Part shown: in pieces, positions 1-12,105 of the stretch
Position numbering within the stretch: position 1 is the stretch's first letter
Layout: each line of letters opens with the position of its first letter
Source: Fragilaria crotonensis
Taxonomy: Eukaryota; Bacillariophyta; Fragilariophyceae; Fragilariales; Fragilariaceae
Length of the DNA stretch: 64,000 nucleotides
Direction: 5' to 3'
NCBI GenBank assembly: GCA_022925895.1
Contig: JAKSYS010000183.1
Span: 1 to 64,000, forward strand
Notes under the pieces: generated by a model
Told to the model about the DNA's origin: nothing
Database searches by the model: none
Seen by the model: the letters and a program-made list of their open reading frames with translations, nothing else
Translations under genes and position numbers: made by a program

Positions 1-275
1 AACCCAGTTTGCTCTTATGTTGAACTGTTGAACCGCTTCTGCAATAGCACCGTGACCTCCGTTCTTTCGAATCAGCGAGACGTAATCAACATGCCTGATC
101 GCCTTGATAGTTCTTTTTCCCGGCGGCATACTTCAAGTGTAACATACGAACACGTCCACTAATCCGGCACTCGGAGTACTTGAGTCGCTCAAGGCCTCAA
201 CATGTGTCGAAGGTGTAACGTTGCAGTATAATCGTCACATTCATTCATCTTTGCACTTGAAGAACACCAACAAAA

Positions 276-691
276 ATGAGGATGAGGTTGATTCTAGCCG
301 CTCTTCTGCTCGCATACGCTGACGGTCAAGGTAACAATGTATGTTTCGTATGTGGCGAGGGCAAAGTCGTCACGCTCCCCGATGCATCATCTCGCTTCCG
401 GGCTTCGACACTGTTTCGTGTCAAATCCTGGCGAGCGCTGGTCTCAACGGAGCGTTTCCGGACGACCAGTGCGCCCAACTTCCAGCCTTGGTGGATGCTA
501 CTTGTGCTTGTGCGCCAGAGGCGACTGCCGCGCCAGTGTCCAAGTCGCCGACCACTAACGCGCCACATTATGGAAAAGGGAAAGGCAAAGGAAATTCACC
601 AGGTGAAAAGGTACCCACCCCGGCACCTATCAAGACAGCTACTAAGAAGCCTACCACCGAACAAGACAACGGAAAAGGAAAAGGGAAATGA
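276..691 (+). CDS. Cassette gene S, left copy: secreted Cys-rich protein with KGKG motifs (frameshifted)
   Basis: Predicted small secreted protein of about 138 residues. It starts with a signal peptide (MRMRLILAALLLAYADG), followed by a Cys module of the pattern CxVCGEGKVVT...PG...C...AGLNG-FP-DQCA-LP...CxC, then a Thr/Pro-rich tail with repeated GKGKG and a final NGKGKGK. I know this Cys module only as one that recurs in secreted or surface proteins of diatoms; its function is unknown. One base is missing near 383 compared with 57222-57640, so the signal-peptide frame does not join the Cys-module frame. The module frame is open from 341 to the TGA at 689-691. That stop is in the same place as in the paralogue at 38347-38754, so 691 is the likely true end. 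Confidence 0.7.
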
Positions 692-1171
692 AGAGGCTTT
701 TCGTGACTTGCTGGAGATTGGTTGTTTCATGAGAGCGAGCGTTCCTGGTCAAGGGAAATCCAGGATGGAGATCACCTGTACTACATTGAACCTTAATGCA
801 GAGTAATAGGTAGGGTTCCTTGGTGAGTGAAATCCCAGAGAGAAATCTTAACTTTCGATATCCCTATGATAAGCGTAGTCCACTAGTGAAGATTACAACG
901 ACTACAAATAACACATCCATTGAGAACCTCGTCTTAGCATCTGCATTACTGATGAGGCCGCGGCGTCGAAGTTTCTGGTAACACCTACTTCAGAAGAATG
1001 TTGACATTTAATCGTTCGCAAATTGGATTACTAGACCAAAAAACCATTTTTCAGCCACATCAAGTCAGATTCGCCTTCACCAAAAATATCTTTTAGTCAA
1101 CGGGCTTTGTATATTGAATTACAGTAGCCCGGACCTGACTACTTTTCGCACATTACAATGTCCATATTTCC
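692..1171. other. Convergent spacer between S and M, no gene seen
   Basis: This is about 480 bases between the S stop and the M stop, which face each other. It presumably holds both 3' UTRs. I see no ORF of note, no repeat and no RNA gene. The same spacer is present at 57641-58117. Confidence 0.6.
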
Positions 1172-2846
1172 TCATGACTGGGCTGTGTTGTCGGGTTTGC
1201 ACAATGGAAGGAAAATTAATGCCAATGGTGGCAAGATAATCGTCACAACGTAAACCGGCACAACGTAATTCAGCAGGTAGATTGTTTGGTGTGTTTTTGT
1301 CGAGGCTTCCCTGTCGAATGAATGTCATATCGTACACTTCTGGAATCGAGTCAGTTCTTTCTTGGATGTTTGAGAATGTACGTCTCCTTCACAACGTCGT
1401 CAAGCTGTACAATGAATTCAAATGCCAAAGAATTCAGCACCATGTCAAGAGGATCCGGTGTTACAAAAATAACGTAAAATTGATGCCGTAGACGACAAGT
1501 TCATACCACGTGTCCATAATGCCGTCCAGGAATAGAGCCCCGAGGAGCCAACGTTCATCACGGAAGACCACCCGAACCAATTAACTTTTCTTTAGCCTTG
1601 CTTCCCATCTTGAAACAATTCTAACGAGGTAAATGCATCCGATGGCGCCTGCAACACTCTTTTGTATAGGGTTTGCGCTCATCGGGCACCCATTCGGTAG
1701 TGTGTAAGTTTGTACAGAGTAAACAAGTAAAAGAGCCGGAAGCGCCACTTGTACGGCAATAACAAGGATGAGGAGAAACTGTGTCCATCGTTTTCTCCAC
1801 GGATAAGACTCCTCGTGCATGGACATGATAGTCAATATTCCGATGTCCGACCGAGACTTCATGAATTCCTGCCACTTCACGGAAAGGGCGGTTCTGGCTG
1901 CGGTTTTGCAGCGAACCATTCCAGACGAGAATCGAAGATGGTATTGTTTTTTGCCGAGAACGCAAAAAAACACTAAATTTTGGCTTTGTATCTGCCATCC
2001 GATCTAATCGAGCGGCGGCACGAGCCAGAATTGCTGCCTTTCGATCGCAATCCTCAAGTTTTGATTCGCATTCTCAACGGCGGCTTTGGCGTCAGCAACA
2101 GCGTCTGTGTTGGCAGGGTTATAAAAATTGTCATAGGCTTCAGCAGTGACATCGGCTAGATATGCCTCGGCCCGATCCGCGAGTTCATAGGCAGCAGAGG
2201 CATTGACAGCAGCGATATCGGCAAGTTTACGGGCTTTAATGGCAATTTCGAACACAAAAATGTAATCGTCTTTCAGAAGAGAGGCAGAGAGAGAACGGAG
2301 ATAAGAATCGAAATCGACACCTTCAAGGGCTTCAGCGTCACCTTTAAAGCATTCAAGGACGGCACCTTTGACGGTACCAAGAAGACGAAGGAAATCGTCT
2401 TCCTGATCAGCAGCCTGGGGGTCAGCGACTCCCTGGGCGGCAGCGAGGGCATCGTCTTCTCCGCCATGAGGAGCTTGAGGATCAGCATCTCCCTGATCAG
2501 CTGCCTGGGGATCAGCTTCCTGGGGATCAGCTTCTCCGCGATCAACAGCCTGGGGTTCAGCTTCTCCGCGACCAACTGTCTGAGGATCAGCGTCTCCGCC
2601 ATCGGCAGCTTCGATGTCAGCGTCTCCACCTTCAGCAGCTTGAGGATCATCGTCTCCGAAATCAGGAGCTTCGATATCATCGTCTCCGAGATCAGGAGCT
2701 TCGAGATAAGCGACTACCGGAACAGCAGCATGGGGATCAGCGTCTCCGCCATTAGCAGCTTCGATATCAGCGTCTCCAACATCAGCAGCTTGGAACTCAG
2801 GGACATCGCCAGCTTCAGGCACTCTTGGAGGGTTGACGCCGTCCAT
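1172..2846 (-). CDS. Cassette gene M (cassette I, left copy): four-segment membrane protein with acidic repeats
   Basis: The start is ATG at 2846 (MDGVNPP...), the same start context as M in cassettes III and V. Order of parts: an acidic region of 10-residue repeats (about residues 18-152), an Ala-rich helical region, a conserved WQEFMKSRSDIG motif, a hydrophobic segment after it, GCPMSA, AIGCIYLVRIV, a GIN...FVTPDPLDMVLN...AFEF segment ending in QLDD, and a last hydrophobic stretch before CKPDNTAQS. I read this as a polytopic membrane protein with the acidic tail on one side; function unknown. The frame is open from 2846 to about 2040. Homopolymer losses (for example near 2058 and 1980) then break it. 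The right copy is intact there but broken near 59405-59480, where this copy is intact, so the gene is probably whole in the genome. Confidence 0.75.
2390..2795 (-). repeat. Coding minisatellite, 30-bp period (M, cassette I)
   Basis: About 13 units of roughly 30 bp encode decapeptides of the type AADGGDADPQ, alternating with APDxGDDDIE forms. On the plus strand the units show as repeated GCGTCTCCGCCATC-AGCAGCTTC blocks. One unit is shortened (EADPQ). The period and phase keep the reading frame, so unit gain or loss would leave the protein in frame. Confidence 0.85.
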
Positions 2847-3436
2847 GTCCTTGTTGCCTCCGATTCAATTCCAAGGTACTTGTTGACGTTGATGTCGATG
2901 AATAAATGTCCATTTATTTTCCGCGAGAGACACCACTTACGATGCGCTTCCAACCTAGGCTAGGTATCATGTCAAGAGTGTTATCTCATGCATCGTTAGA
3001 TTTAAGCCTGCTCCGTTGAGAGCGTCCGGCCTTCGATTTCACAACCGTTCCGTCACGTCCCTGGTCATACATAACTGGAGACTGGTTGTCATCTCCGTCA
3101 ATTAATCATATAGTACTCTCCAAAGCAGGAGTGCTTGCTCTCCACTCCTGGACAAAGTATGAATCGAGGTATGATATCAATCAAAGATATTGGAGGCTTC
3201 CTTCCAGTGGATGAGGCTCCTGCATCGCGGAACCTTTTAAAAACACTTGTGTTGTCTATGTAGATATGGCACTTTGGCATCAGATGCGTTGAGTTTTTAT
3301 CTCGTTTTATGATACACGCAAAGCACACTCGCGACGCTGCATCATGTCGTATCATGATAGTACTTGGTACTCCAGTGCTGTACTCGGAGTTGTAGGTAAA
3401 TACGATTGGTACAGTAGCAATACTACCGGTAGAGTA
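2847..3436. promoter_or_regulatory. M-proximal half of the divergent M/P intergenic region, cassette I
   Basis: This is the upstream region of M, homologous to 30684-31270, 53894-54500 and 59830-60429. Conserved blocks include a stretch near 2985-3060 and one near 3110-3180. Near 3340-3440 it is rich in GTAC and TCATGATAGTACT motifs. In cassettes II and V the homologous sequence continues directly into the 5' region of gene P, so it is probably a shared bidirectional promoter region. Here the copia element at 3442 cuts it. No promoter element can be assigned with certainty. Confidence 0.5.
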
Positions 3437-3441
3437 CTTTA

Positions 3442-4018
3442 AGTCGAAGTACACGGCGTGATCAAGGCTGCGTACTAGTTCGTAGAAACGGGTTCGGTCA
3501 AACGTAGAGTTTTAATTCTAGAGTTGTTTAACTTATGAGCTTATTTCTAGGTTTCACTTTGAAGGAACCAATTCAATCCAGGTCCGATTGAATCTTGCCG
3601 GTCTACTTTCTGAAGTTAGAGGGTTGTGGAGTGAACATTCAAAGCCTTCATCCCACTGATAAGGGCATTGAAATGTCAGCTCCAACTCCACTTGAGAGAA
3701 TTGTGATCGCAACAACTGTTGCAACATGGCCAGACTTAGCCAACATGATGAGGGACACATGTTGGAAATTAGTTGACACATGAAGGAGATTGCAGTTGAA
3801 TTGCACTGGGTTAATGTGGACAAATTGTTGTTGTAGAAAAGGAGGTTATGAGGGCGGAAAGCAGTCCGGGACAACTGTAGTTTTTGTACTGGCGATTCGC
3901 CGTATACAGTTGGCGTGAGAATCTTCGTATCCAAAGCCGGATGGGACTCAGCTGGCGGGGACGAAATTTCAACGTCAATAACGGCACAATAACAGCTGTT
4001 AGCTGCTGTACCTTGACT
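3442..4018 (-). repeat. 3' LTR of the CoDi-type element (left copy)
   Basis: It matches 27666-28248 and 60435-61021 over the whole length, with small indels. The plus-strand ends are AGTCGAAGTAC and GTACCTTGACT, which form an imperfect terminal inverted repeat rather than the usual TG...CA. The left boundary is set by the target duplication CTTTA (3437-3441). The right boundary is set by the polypurine tract (CTCCCTCT at 4019-4026 on the plus strand). Confidence 0.88.
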
Positions 4019-4160
4019 CTCCCTCTAATTCAATGAAACAAGAAATAGATTAGTGATGGTGTGGTGAAAATGTAGGACAGGAACAATAAACATATGGGCT
4101 TGCAGGATAAGAGGGAACACTCTTAAATCCACCCAACACAAATGCGGCGGTGCCGCTGTG

Positions 4161-6764
4161 TCACCAACCTTGAGCGAGCTGAATGCGTTCGAAAACTTCG
4201 ATTGAGGCCCCTAAGGTAGTCAGCCAACTGGTCAGTGGTTGCAATCTTGAGCACTTCAACATCTCCGTTGCGGACGTGGTGCCAAAAGAAGTGCCACTTA
4301 ACCAGGAAGTACTTGGTGCGATTAGTAATGCGTTGCTTGGTAGCGAGCAGCAGAGCACCGTTGTTGTCTTCAAAGACTCGGCAGCGAATGGTAGACTTGA
4401 AGTCAGGTGGCAGAGTCAATTCCTTGCAGATTTCTCCAAGAAGATCACGGCGGCAACAGAGTCCTCATGCTTGCACTGAGAGCAGAGTACTCAGATTCCA
4501 ATGTGGACAGGGAGATCTCTGTTTGTAGTTGAGACTTCCAGAGAATTGACAACCTCCAAGGGTGATGATGTAGCCGGTGGACTTGGCGCTGGTGTCAGAA
4601 TGATCAGGGTCACGGCCATGGAGTCCAGCAAAGTCAGCATCAACATAGCAATCAAGAGAGAGGTCTCCAGTTGGAGTCACAACAGTTCCTTTGTCAGCAG
4701 TGCGATGCAAGTAGCGGACAATGCGTTTGATTGCAATGGCATGGCTCTTCTTGGGAAATGATTGAACCTGGCAACTTGACTTACTGCAAATGTGATGTCT
4801 GGTCTTGTGTTTGTTGACAAGTACAAGAGCATTCCAACAATAGAGCGGTAGTTCCAGAACTCATCCATGGGTTCTCCATCAGGGTCAATCCCAAGGCATG
4901 CTTGCAAAGCAGGGGTGTGGTTGGAGTTGCAGTCTTGAAGTCCTGTTGCCTTTATGATCTTCTGGATCAAACCCTTTTGTGTTAGGGTGACAGTGTTGGC
5001 AACTTCATCCTTGACAAACTTGATTCCAAGGAAGTCAGTGAATGTGCCTTCACGAGTGAACTCCAAACCCAAATCAGTAAGATCCTGGAACAGTTTGTCA
5101 AGATCCTTCTTGTTGGAGTAGGCAATCCCAAGATCATCAACATAGAGAACAATCATGATGGTCTTGTTGTACAAGAGGCATGAGTCTGTGGCACTCTGCT
5201 TCAATCCTTGGAGGAGGAGTGCTTCACGAATGTGTTGATACCAAAGGTGGGGAGCAACCGAGAGACCGTAGAGGCTCTTAACAAGTCGTAGGCAAGTCCT
5301 TTGGTCGCTTGGCTGATCAGACTTGAAGCCCCTTGGCATGTGGATCCAGACTGGGTCAGTTAGGTTAGCTTGGACAAAGGCACTGCTGAAGTCAATGGAG
5401 CAAGTTTGCCATCCCAATGTTAGGGACAAGACAAGGAACAATCGAACTGAACTCCAAGCAACAACTGGGGCATAGGTTTCAGGTTCTCCTTCTTCAAGGT
5501 CGCCGAACACAGTAGCGCTTTGTACTTGGTGATTTCTCCATCTGGGGATCGCTTGCGCCGAAATACCCAAGTCCCTGGGAGAATCTTGGTCTTGGCTTCA
5601 AGGATACTGACTTCCTTCCAAGTTCCATTCTTCTCAAGGCTTGCCACTTCTGGCAGCTGCCTCCATCCACTTGGTCACATGCTCAATGTCAGCCATAGCT
5701 TGGTCAAAGCTCAGAGTGTCAGGATCAGATGCAGTTGCCTTGAAGGCAGTTGGGGAAAGGATGATTCCATTTTCCTCAAAGATCCAAGCACTTGGAGAAG
5801 CCATATCCATGGCCTTGAGTGTTGTCGTATCCAAGGCGTTTGGAAGGCGCGAATGCGGTTGGACCGGCGCGGAGACGTTGGTGGCGGAGGCGACTTGACT
5901 GGTTGCTCGTCACGTGGTGAGTCAAGGGCGAATGCATTGTCTGGAACAGGACTCTCCTCGCTTCAGACATTGGGGTCTGCTCCAGAACTGGGGAGAAGAT
6001 TGGCTGATGAACTGGGGAGATCGGGGTAGCTGGTACCTTGCGTGGCGTCGCTTCCTTGGCTTGTGAGCTGGAGTGTGGACGGCGTTGCAGAGATGAAGTT
6101 CTGATGTCTGGCGTTGGAGGAGACTGGAGAGACCGAAGATCGATAGACTGCTCCCTCGTTTGAGACATCAAAGGAGTTGGAGGCCTTGGAGTGAGCAATG
6201 GAGAACTTGGCAATGGCTGTTGGACAGTTGGTGTCCTGGGTGGAGCCTCAGCCAAGGGAGGAACTGGGAGTTGTTCAATTGCAACAGCTTCATCCATGGA
6301 GGCAGCAACTCTTGTTTGGTTCTCATTGATGGCTTCTGTAGCTTGGGAGTCCATTCGCGCTTCCTCTGTAGCATCATTGTCGTCGTCGTCATCGAATGGG
6401 AACTGATATCTTGAGTCGCCAAACAAACGGGCCCAACGCGTTGTATTAAAATCCGGGAGGGCATCCACATTAGTAGCCACCGTTGCAAACCAGTCATCAA
6501 ACACAATGTGATATTGGGGAGTGATGTACCCTGTCTCTGGATTCAAAACCAAGGGGACTGTGCTTGCATGCTTCTTGAGAGCCCCATGTTGACGCAGCGG
6601 ATGGACCGAGGCTTCCAGCGAGGCAGCTTCTTTCCATCTGCAATGGTTTTCAAGAGCATACAGGACATCCCCACACATGCAGATCATGATACTTCCTTTG
6701 CTCCCACCTGGACTTAGTGAAGACATCACTTGGACAGAGACCTGTTGCCAAATCAGAACATCAT
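4161..6764 (-). pseudogene. pol: Copia pol 3' part, left copy: IN C-terminus, RT, RNase H (many frameshifts)
   Basis: This is the same coding region as 61164-63799, where the frame is open for 884 codons. Here it falls into at least five frames (about 6764-5776, 5834-5634, 5570-4677, 4710-4465 and 4419-4161). Recognisable parts are KKLPRWKPRSIRC and YHIVFDDWF (integrase C-terminal region), a Pro/Ser-rich linker, LYVDDLGIAYS (RT active site), YVDADFAG (RNase H) and the end. Losses such as TC and GC near 5500-5520 and 2-4 bases near 4180-4210 and 4465 cause the breaks. They may be sequencing errors. The 5' end is cut by the DNA transposon whose terminal repeat starts at 6765. Confidence 0.85.
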
Positions 6765-6915
6765 CTAAGGGTGCCAAAACCAAGTCGGCTCTTGGATATG
6801 AAAAACCAATTATCTTTGATATGAGAATTTTTTGTTCATAATTTTTACCTAAAATATAGGTAAAAACTTAGGACTAAAGAGCTTGTACATCATGTGTATG
6901 AAGCGGGTTTCCTCG

Positions 6916-7128
6916 TATTCCTGAACTCTGAAATTTATGTTTCCTGAACTTTTTCATCTCTTGCATAGGAGCTCATACTTTGCATTCCTGAGCTCCAAAA
7001 TTTCAATTCCTGAATTTCACTGACTCATTTTTACTAACACTCGGGTGGGATTCCTGAACTCTTGGACTCTAAATATATGAACTATACCACTTCTTCATTT
7101 GTGATCATGAATTTCAATTCCTGAATTA
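6916..7128. repeat. Left subterminal repeats of the EnSpm-like element
   Basis: Six copies of ATTCCTGAACT or close variants (also GAGCT and GAATT endings) occur within about 210 bases. EnSpm elements typically carry clustered short subterminal repeats that bind their accessory protein; here that role is inferred. Confidence 0.7.
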
Positions 7129-7339
7129 GATATTCGAAAAGAAGAAGTTTGCTGTGTAGTGTGTATGAAGTAATCACCTCAGTAGTTCTGAGCTGACATT
7201 GTTCATATAATAGATGTTATTGTCGCTCATTTTAACTTTTGTTGGAGATTAGTTTTAATTGTGCCTATTCGTGTGGCTTTGATGAACCATTCTACTATTC
7301 ATTACTAAGTGTCTGATCTATTCTAAACTGCCTCCACTT

Positions 7340-8987
7340 TCAATTCACTGTAGACAAGTTCAGGAGCAAGATGACTGGAGTAGTTATCATCCTCCTCATC
7401 AGAGTCCTCGCAAATACATCAATGCACTTGTGTGGGCGTTTCTTACCCTTGTCATCAAATTGTTTCCTGACCCCGGCCAGACTCCTTTTTCCTTCTGGAC
7501 AGAAACATTTTAAGTAGTTCCTGGTTGAATGTTGGGGTGGTTGATTTCTTTCTATCATTCTTGATGGCCATGTATAATTCATCGTATTTCCTCATTCCCA
7601 CCTGTGACCAACCACAGCCTCCCCATTATCATGAGCACCCTTGTTCCTGGAGAATGTGTAAAGTGGTGGCTGCCGAACATGGTATTGCAAAGATTGGTCA
7701 GAAGTTAGGATGTGGTTTTTCATTTCATTTAGTATCATAGTGTAACTTACGGGTAGGTTGTTGTTGTCCTCATCAGTCCATGTACCAATTCGCTGTTTCC
7801 AACAAGTGATAACAAAACAAGTCAGTTTCTTGTTGTTTGTTCTGTGACAAACCATTCGGATAAACTTACCATTTTCTCTGTCTTAACTAATTCCGCGAAC
7901 CACCTCTTCCCATAGTTGATCAGGCACAGCAAAATGAATGCTTCATCACTTATGGACAGGATTTTCTTGCTCCATACTTTTCTGTCAGTTGTTGCACAGT
8001 GGTTCTCCATGTTGATAGTGTTATTCCACTTGCTGCCGACAATGCATGGGGCATAGGTGTCTATGATTTGGGCATAGTAGCAGATATTATCCCTCATCTT
8101 GAGGAGGTAACTGGTTTCTTCCTCGCTTCCACTGTATAGGCTGTGTTCATACGTTCCTAAATTGGAAGTGAATCCTCTGGATGCAAGGTGTTTGATGTTG
8201 AATGCAAGTGAGTGTGAGTATGCTCGGCTTTGGCAAAGTACACTCACTTCAATTCCTCACCTTTGAATTTCGTTTGCATGTTTTTATTGCATTGTTCAAG
8301 ATCAGTGTGTGTTTTTACAACTATTCTCCGCATCCCAAGCCACCAGTTTTCGGTTCCTCGAATGTTTGTGTGCTTCATGATAAAGCCACAAAGTGTTTTC
8401 TCATCTTCACTGAAATGAGAATGATAGTCTTTTTGATAGAACTTCCAAATAGAGAACACGTGTTTTTTGATGCAAGTCTTGATCACACTGATTTGATTCT
8501 CTTCTGTATTTTCCGTCATGCTCATGTCCACTATGCTGCTTAGCCCTGGAACCGATGATGTTAGTTGGCTGTCACTTGATTTCCCGACTTTAATAGTTGA
8601 AGGTAGGGATGGTGGATTTCCGTATGCATGCTTCTGTCCTAGTTTTGCATCCATTTTCCGTGGCACTTCTTCCTCCTCCTCCTCCTCGTTGTCACTTTGA
8701 ATCAGATCATTGGGATCTGTGGTCACTGCTTCACGCCTCTTATGAAGTCTCTCCTTTGTTTCCTAGAGCTGGGCTTTAAGGCAGTCATGCCTGCTGCTGT
8801 TTGGTGTGCCATTGATGCCATGGTTGTATTTGTGGTGCTTCCTTGTTGTGTGAAAACTTTCCGATTGTGCGCCAAATTTTGAACACTGAAAATCCTGTTT
8901 GTGGGATAGTCTTTTTGCCACCATTTGAATTTCATACCAAGTACCGAGTTGGTATGTAGGTTCTACACATTCATGCAGGGTTTTCAA
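7340..8987 (-). CDS. Transposon accessory protein, fragmented frames
   Basis: Several minus-strand frames follow each other from about 8987 to 7340. They contain a Glu-rich stretch (SDNEEEEEEEVPRK near 8690), a segment ending in TENWWLGMRRIV, then KKILSISDEAFILLCLINY followed by GKRWFAELV (about 7980-7870), a segment with GTWTDEDNNNLPVSY, and a basic C-terminus. The SDEAF-LL-L-N-W pattern is one I associate with proteins of diatom DNA transposons; biochemical function unknown. Whether introns or frameshifts separate the frames cannot be told from one copy. Confidence 0.5.
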
Positions 8988-9435
8988 ATTTTGAATTCAT
9001 ACCACACCCCTTCATTTTTTACATACACCAAAAATGTACCGAAAGTAAATGTACAATTTGAATGCACGCTTTCCGAACTTCTGTTTAGTGAATCTGTGTC
9101 CTGTCAATTTCAACACCTCATTTTCACTTCACTCGTCCTCTTCAAAACCCTTTCTTCAAAACCTTCTCTTCAAAATGTTGTCCTCGTCTGCTTCCTCAAA
9201 GGCACCCCTGCTCTTCTGTCAAAACCCTTCTGCCTGAATTTCAACAAGAAACCCTTTTCCAATCAAGCAGCATATACACAGCATATTGATAGAAACATCG
9301 GGTGTTATAATTTCATTGTGAAGAAATCACACCATGCAGCAACACATGGGGCTTCTGCTTCACACCGTCGCGTCTTCATGAGGATGGGAATATCACATGC
9401 ACAAGTAACAAGAGGCCTGCCCTTTAAGGCGACAT

Positions 9436-11698
9436 ATGGTGAATGATCCCCACATGGATTTTGATGGCACAGACAACCTTCTGCAGTTTCCGGCTGGCAA
9501 TGGTGTGGAAGTTGAAAGCACTTCTTGTGAGGACATCGAGGACTGCAACAAAAGTGATGATTTGTCCATGTTAAGTGATGACCCAAACATTCTTACCTGT
9601 ACGAATTCTGCACTTGATGAAGATGTGGAAGCCCCATCATTTCGTTCAAACTTCATGTATACTACCGATCAGAAGTGGACTGTTTCTCTCCTCAAAATCC
9701 TGGACCATGCCAATGCACCCGACTACACTTTTGGTCAAGTCCTGGAGTGGGCACGCTCTGCATCTGCTGATAATTATTCTTACAACCCAGTGGGTGGACT
9801 CGCGTGCCAAAAATGTTGATGCCCTGATCAACTCAGTTCGTAATGGGAAAAGACTGCTTCCCTTTGTACGAAGAGTGGATGTACATCATGGCTCTCCATC
9901 AGATGTGATTTGTTTTGACTTCGCTTCACAGTTGCTAAGTTTGCTGCAAAATCCAAGCATTATGACTGCAGAAAACCTTGCCATCGATATCAATGATCCC
10001 CTGAAGCCCTACCACAAATTGAAAGGCAGCAATGTTTTGGGTGAGGCACTGTCCGGGAGTGTCTATCGCAAGGCGTATGATCGATTAATCACAGATCCTC
10101 AGAAGCAATTGTTTGTTCCAATCATCCAATGGATTGATCGTACCTCTGTAACAGGGAATGATCGCCACTTAAACCCTACATGTTCACTCCAGCCATTTTT
10201 ACAGAAAAATTCAGAAGGAGTATCAAGGCATGGGGCTATCATGGCTTTCTCCCAAAGAGGAAGTCCTCATCAGCTCAGAAGCAGACACTTCGTATGGCGA
10301 TGCCATTCGTATCTATCATAAGGAGCTGGATGCTGTATTGAGACCTTTCGAAATGTTCACCACAACTGTGTGGTGTTCATTTGCCAATTGGTCCAAAGGG
10401 TAGAATCTGTGTCGACATTGTCACATGTGTGTTGTTCATCATTCAAGATATGCAAGAAGGAGATATGCTGTGTGGTCGGTATGGTGTTCACACCAGTGGA
10501 ATCCAACGCCTCATCGGTGCTGTGATGTCAATTATGATGATCTGAAGAACTGTGATGTCCATTGCAAATACCTGGTAGCCTCGGATATGGGTTTCATTGC
10601 CAGGAGTAATGATGATGATCTCAGGAAACGATGGTCTCAACATAAACTTGAAAATGCATTTGAACACATTGCCTTTGCTGACCCTGAGCGTGGAATCTTT
10701 GGGGCCACTCCTGTGGAGACAATGCATGCATTTCGGAAAGGTGTCATCGAGAAAGTAACAAAACTTATATTGACAGTCTTCCAGCATCCAAGAAGGCTGC
10801 CTTTGATGACCTTGCAATAGCATTTCACAAGTCTCATCGCCAAACCTACCGAAAGGAGTATCCATCAACAGATTTCAGCAATGGGGTAACAAATTTGACA
10901 AAGATAACTGCATCAGAACGCGTTGGCCTCGTTTTTGTTTGTCATCCTCTTCCAATATGAAGCAGGATGGCAAATGATCCAAACATGTCTTGAGAAAAGA
11001 ACAACTAAGAAGGTTCCTGAGGTCCTTGAAGTACTTGAATCTCTCCTTTGTTTCGATGCTTGGCTAAACCAGAGTCATTACTGGGAGACTACAAATCCAG
11101 CACATGTTGCAAATGAAATGAAGAAACATCAGGATTCCATTCGCAATTTCATGGATATGTGCAAACAGTCCATTCCCTTGAAAGTTGAGGGAAAGGAGGA
11201 TGACAAGAAAAAGGGTAAGAAAAAGGGAACCATCATAAGGAAGGAAGGACAGAAAAGCAATGCCGAGGATGCATGGAAGTTTCCGAAATTCCATGAGTTG
11301 TTACACATTGTGGATGATATGTCTCGGTTTGGCTCTCCAGTGAACTTTTGTGCACAGCGTCCAGAATCACTTCTAATTCCTGCTGCAAAGCACCCTGGGA
11401 GACGGGCACAGAAGCGAATTGAGGGTTCTGCATATGAACTTCAGGCAGCCCAACGTTTAATGTACTCCTTCATGATCGACACCATACACACGCGCATATG
11501 GGAGCAACCAGATGGTGATGCTGATGTACCCGACAGCCACCATGATGATGAAACAACAAGGAATGGAATCTTTCAGAGCACCGGACAAGCAACATTTGGC
11601 TGTGTTTATCGATTCAAATCGAGTAAACAAATTCAGTACAAAATTGAATGGGACACCAGAACTCACCGTGATTTACTTGCTCTTCCCTGGAGTTGATT
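9436..11698 (+). CDS. EnSpm-like transposase, several frameshifts or introns
   Basis: Frames at 9436-9819, about 9800-10321, 10425-10820 and 10923-11698 form one protein in order. Diagnostic segments are FVPIIQWIDRTSVTGNDRH (about 10110), a hidden frame with FTPAIFTEKFRRSIKAWG (about 10185), DPERGIFGATPVETMHAF (about 10680), a TNLTKITASE segment (about 10890), and KFHELLHIVDDMSRFGSP followed by AQRPESLLIPAAKHPGRRAQKR-like residues (about 11285-11415). This series is typical of EnSpm/CACTA-related transposases of protists and fungi. It sits convergent to the peptidase-like ORF at 12106. The gene may be dead or merely mis-sequenced. No second copy lies in the window. Confidence 0.75.
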
Positions 11699-12105
11699 GA
11701 GTTTCTTTGATTCCTTTAAGGAATCCGACTCAATAACATTTTGTACTGAATACAAACGAGATGTCCACACCTTTCGATGTCATCCCTGCTATCAGTCCGA
11801 TGGTCCCATACATGACTGGATGATAATTGACTTTGGGAACATGGGAAGTTTCCTGTCGTTTGGCTCTTGTAGTTGTTGTTGACTCACCCGCGGATCCGGA
11901 CGAGAGATACCAACTGGTTGTTCAATCAACAACAGAAGAAATTAAAGAACACGAGTCAACACTGTTGAGGGAGGAAGTGGTCTCCAACATACCACCTTGT
12001 CTCTGGAAACACTGTCGTGGCCCCTTGTTTTGTTATATCCATCTCACACAACAGTTCCACAGTTCTTGAGACAAAACCATATACAGAGTGGGCATCCAAA
12101 TTCGC
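11699..12105. other. Convergent spacer inside the EnSpm-like element, no gene seen
   Basis: About 400 bases between the transposase end and the end of the minus-strand 272-codon ORF. Short open frames on the plus strand show no recognisable motif. Nothing else is seen. Confidence 0.5.

Larger units (their letters stand above)
1..6965. repeat. Large direct repeat, left copy (~57 kb spacing)
   Basis: This segment is repeated from 56946 to the window end, in the same orientation. It holds the S and M genes of cassette I, one LTR, the 3' half of a copia pol gene and the left end of the inserted DNA transposon. Differences from the right copy are mostly 1-4 base indels, many in short homopolymers (for example CCC versus CCCC near 121), plus a few substitutions. 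The left copy is about 90 bases shorter overall, and its pol frame is broken several times where the right copy is open. It reads like unpolished long-read sequence near a contig end, but a diverged true duplicate is not excluded. Confidence 0.93.

Noticed and set aside
2466-2963. Plus-strand ORF of 165 codons over the acidic repeat of M (and a similar one at 53486-54055)
   Set aside because: It is the reverse reading of a 30-bp in-frame repeat, which leaves all frames open. Its sequence (repeated Ser/Ile) and lack of conservation point to a shadow.
8925-9446. 173-codon plus-strand ORF
   Set aside because: It faces the transposon accessory frames on the other strand, is Phe/Ser-rich as expected for a chance frame in AT-rich DNA, and has no motif.
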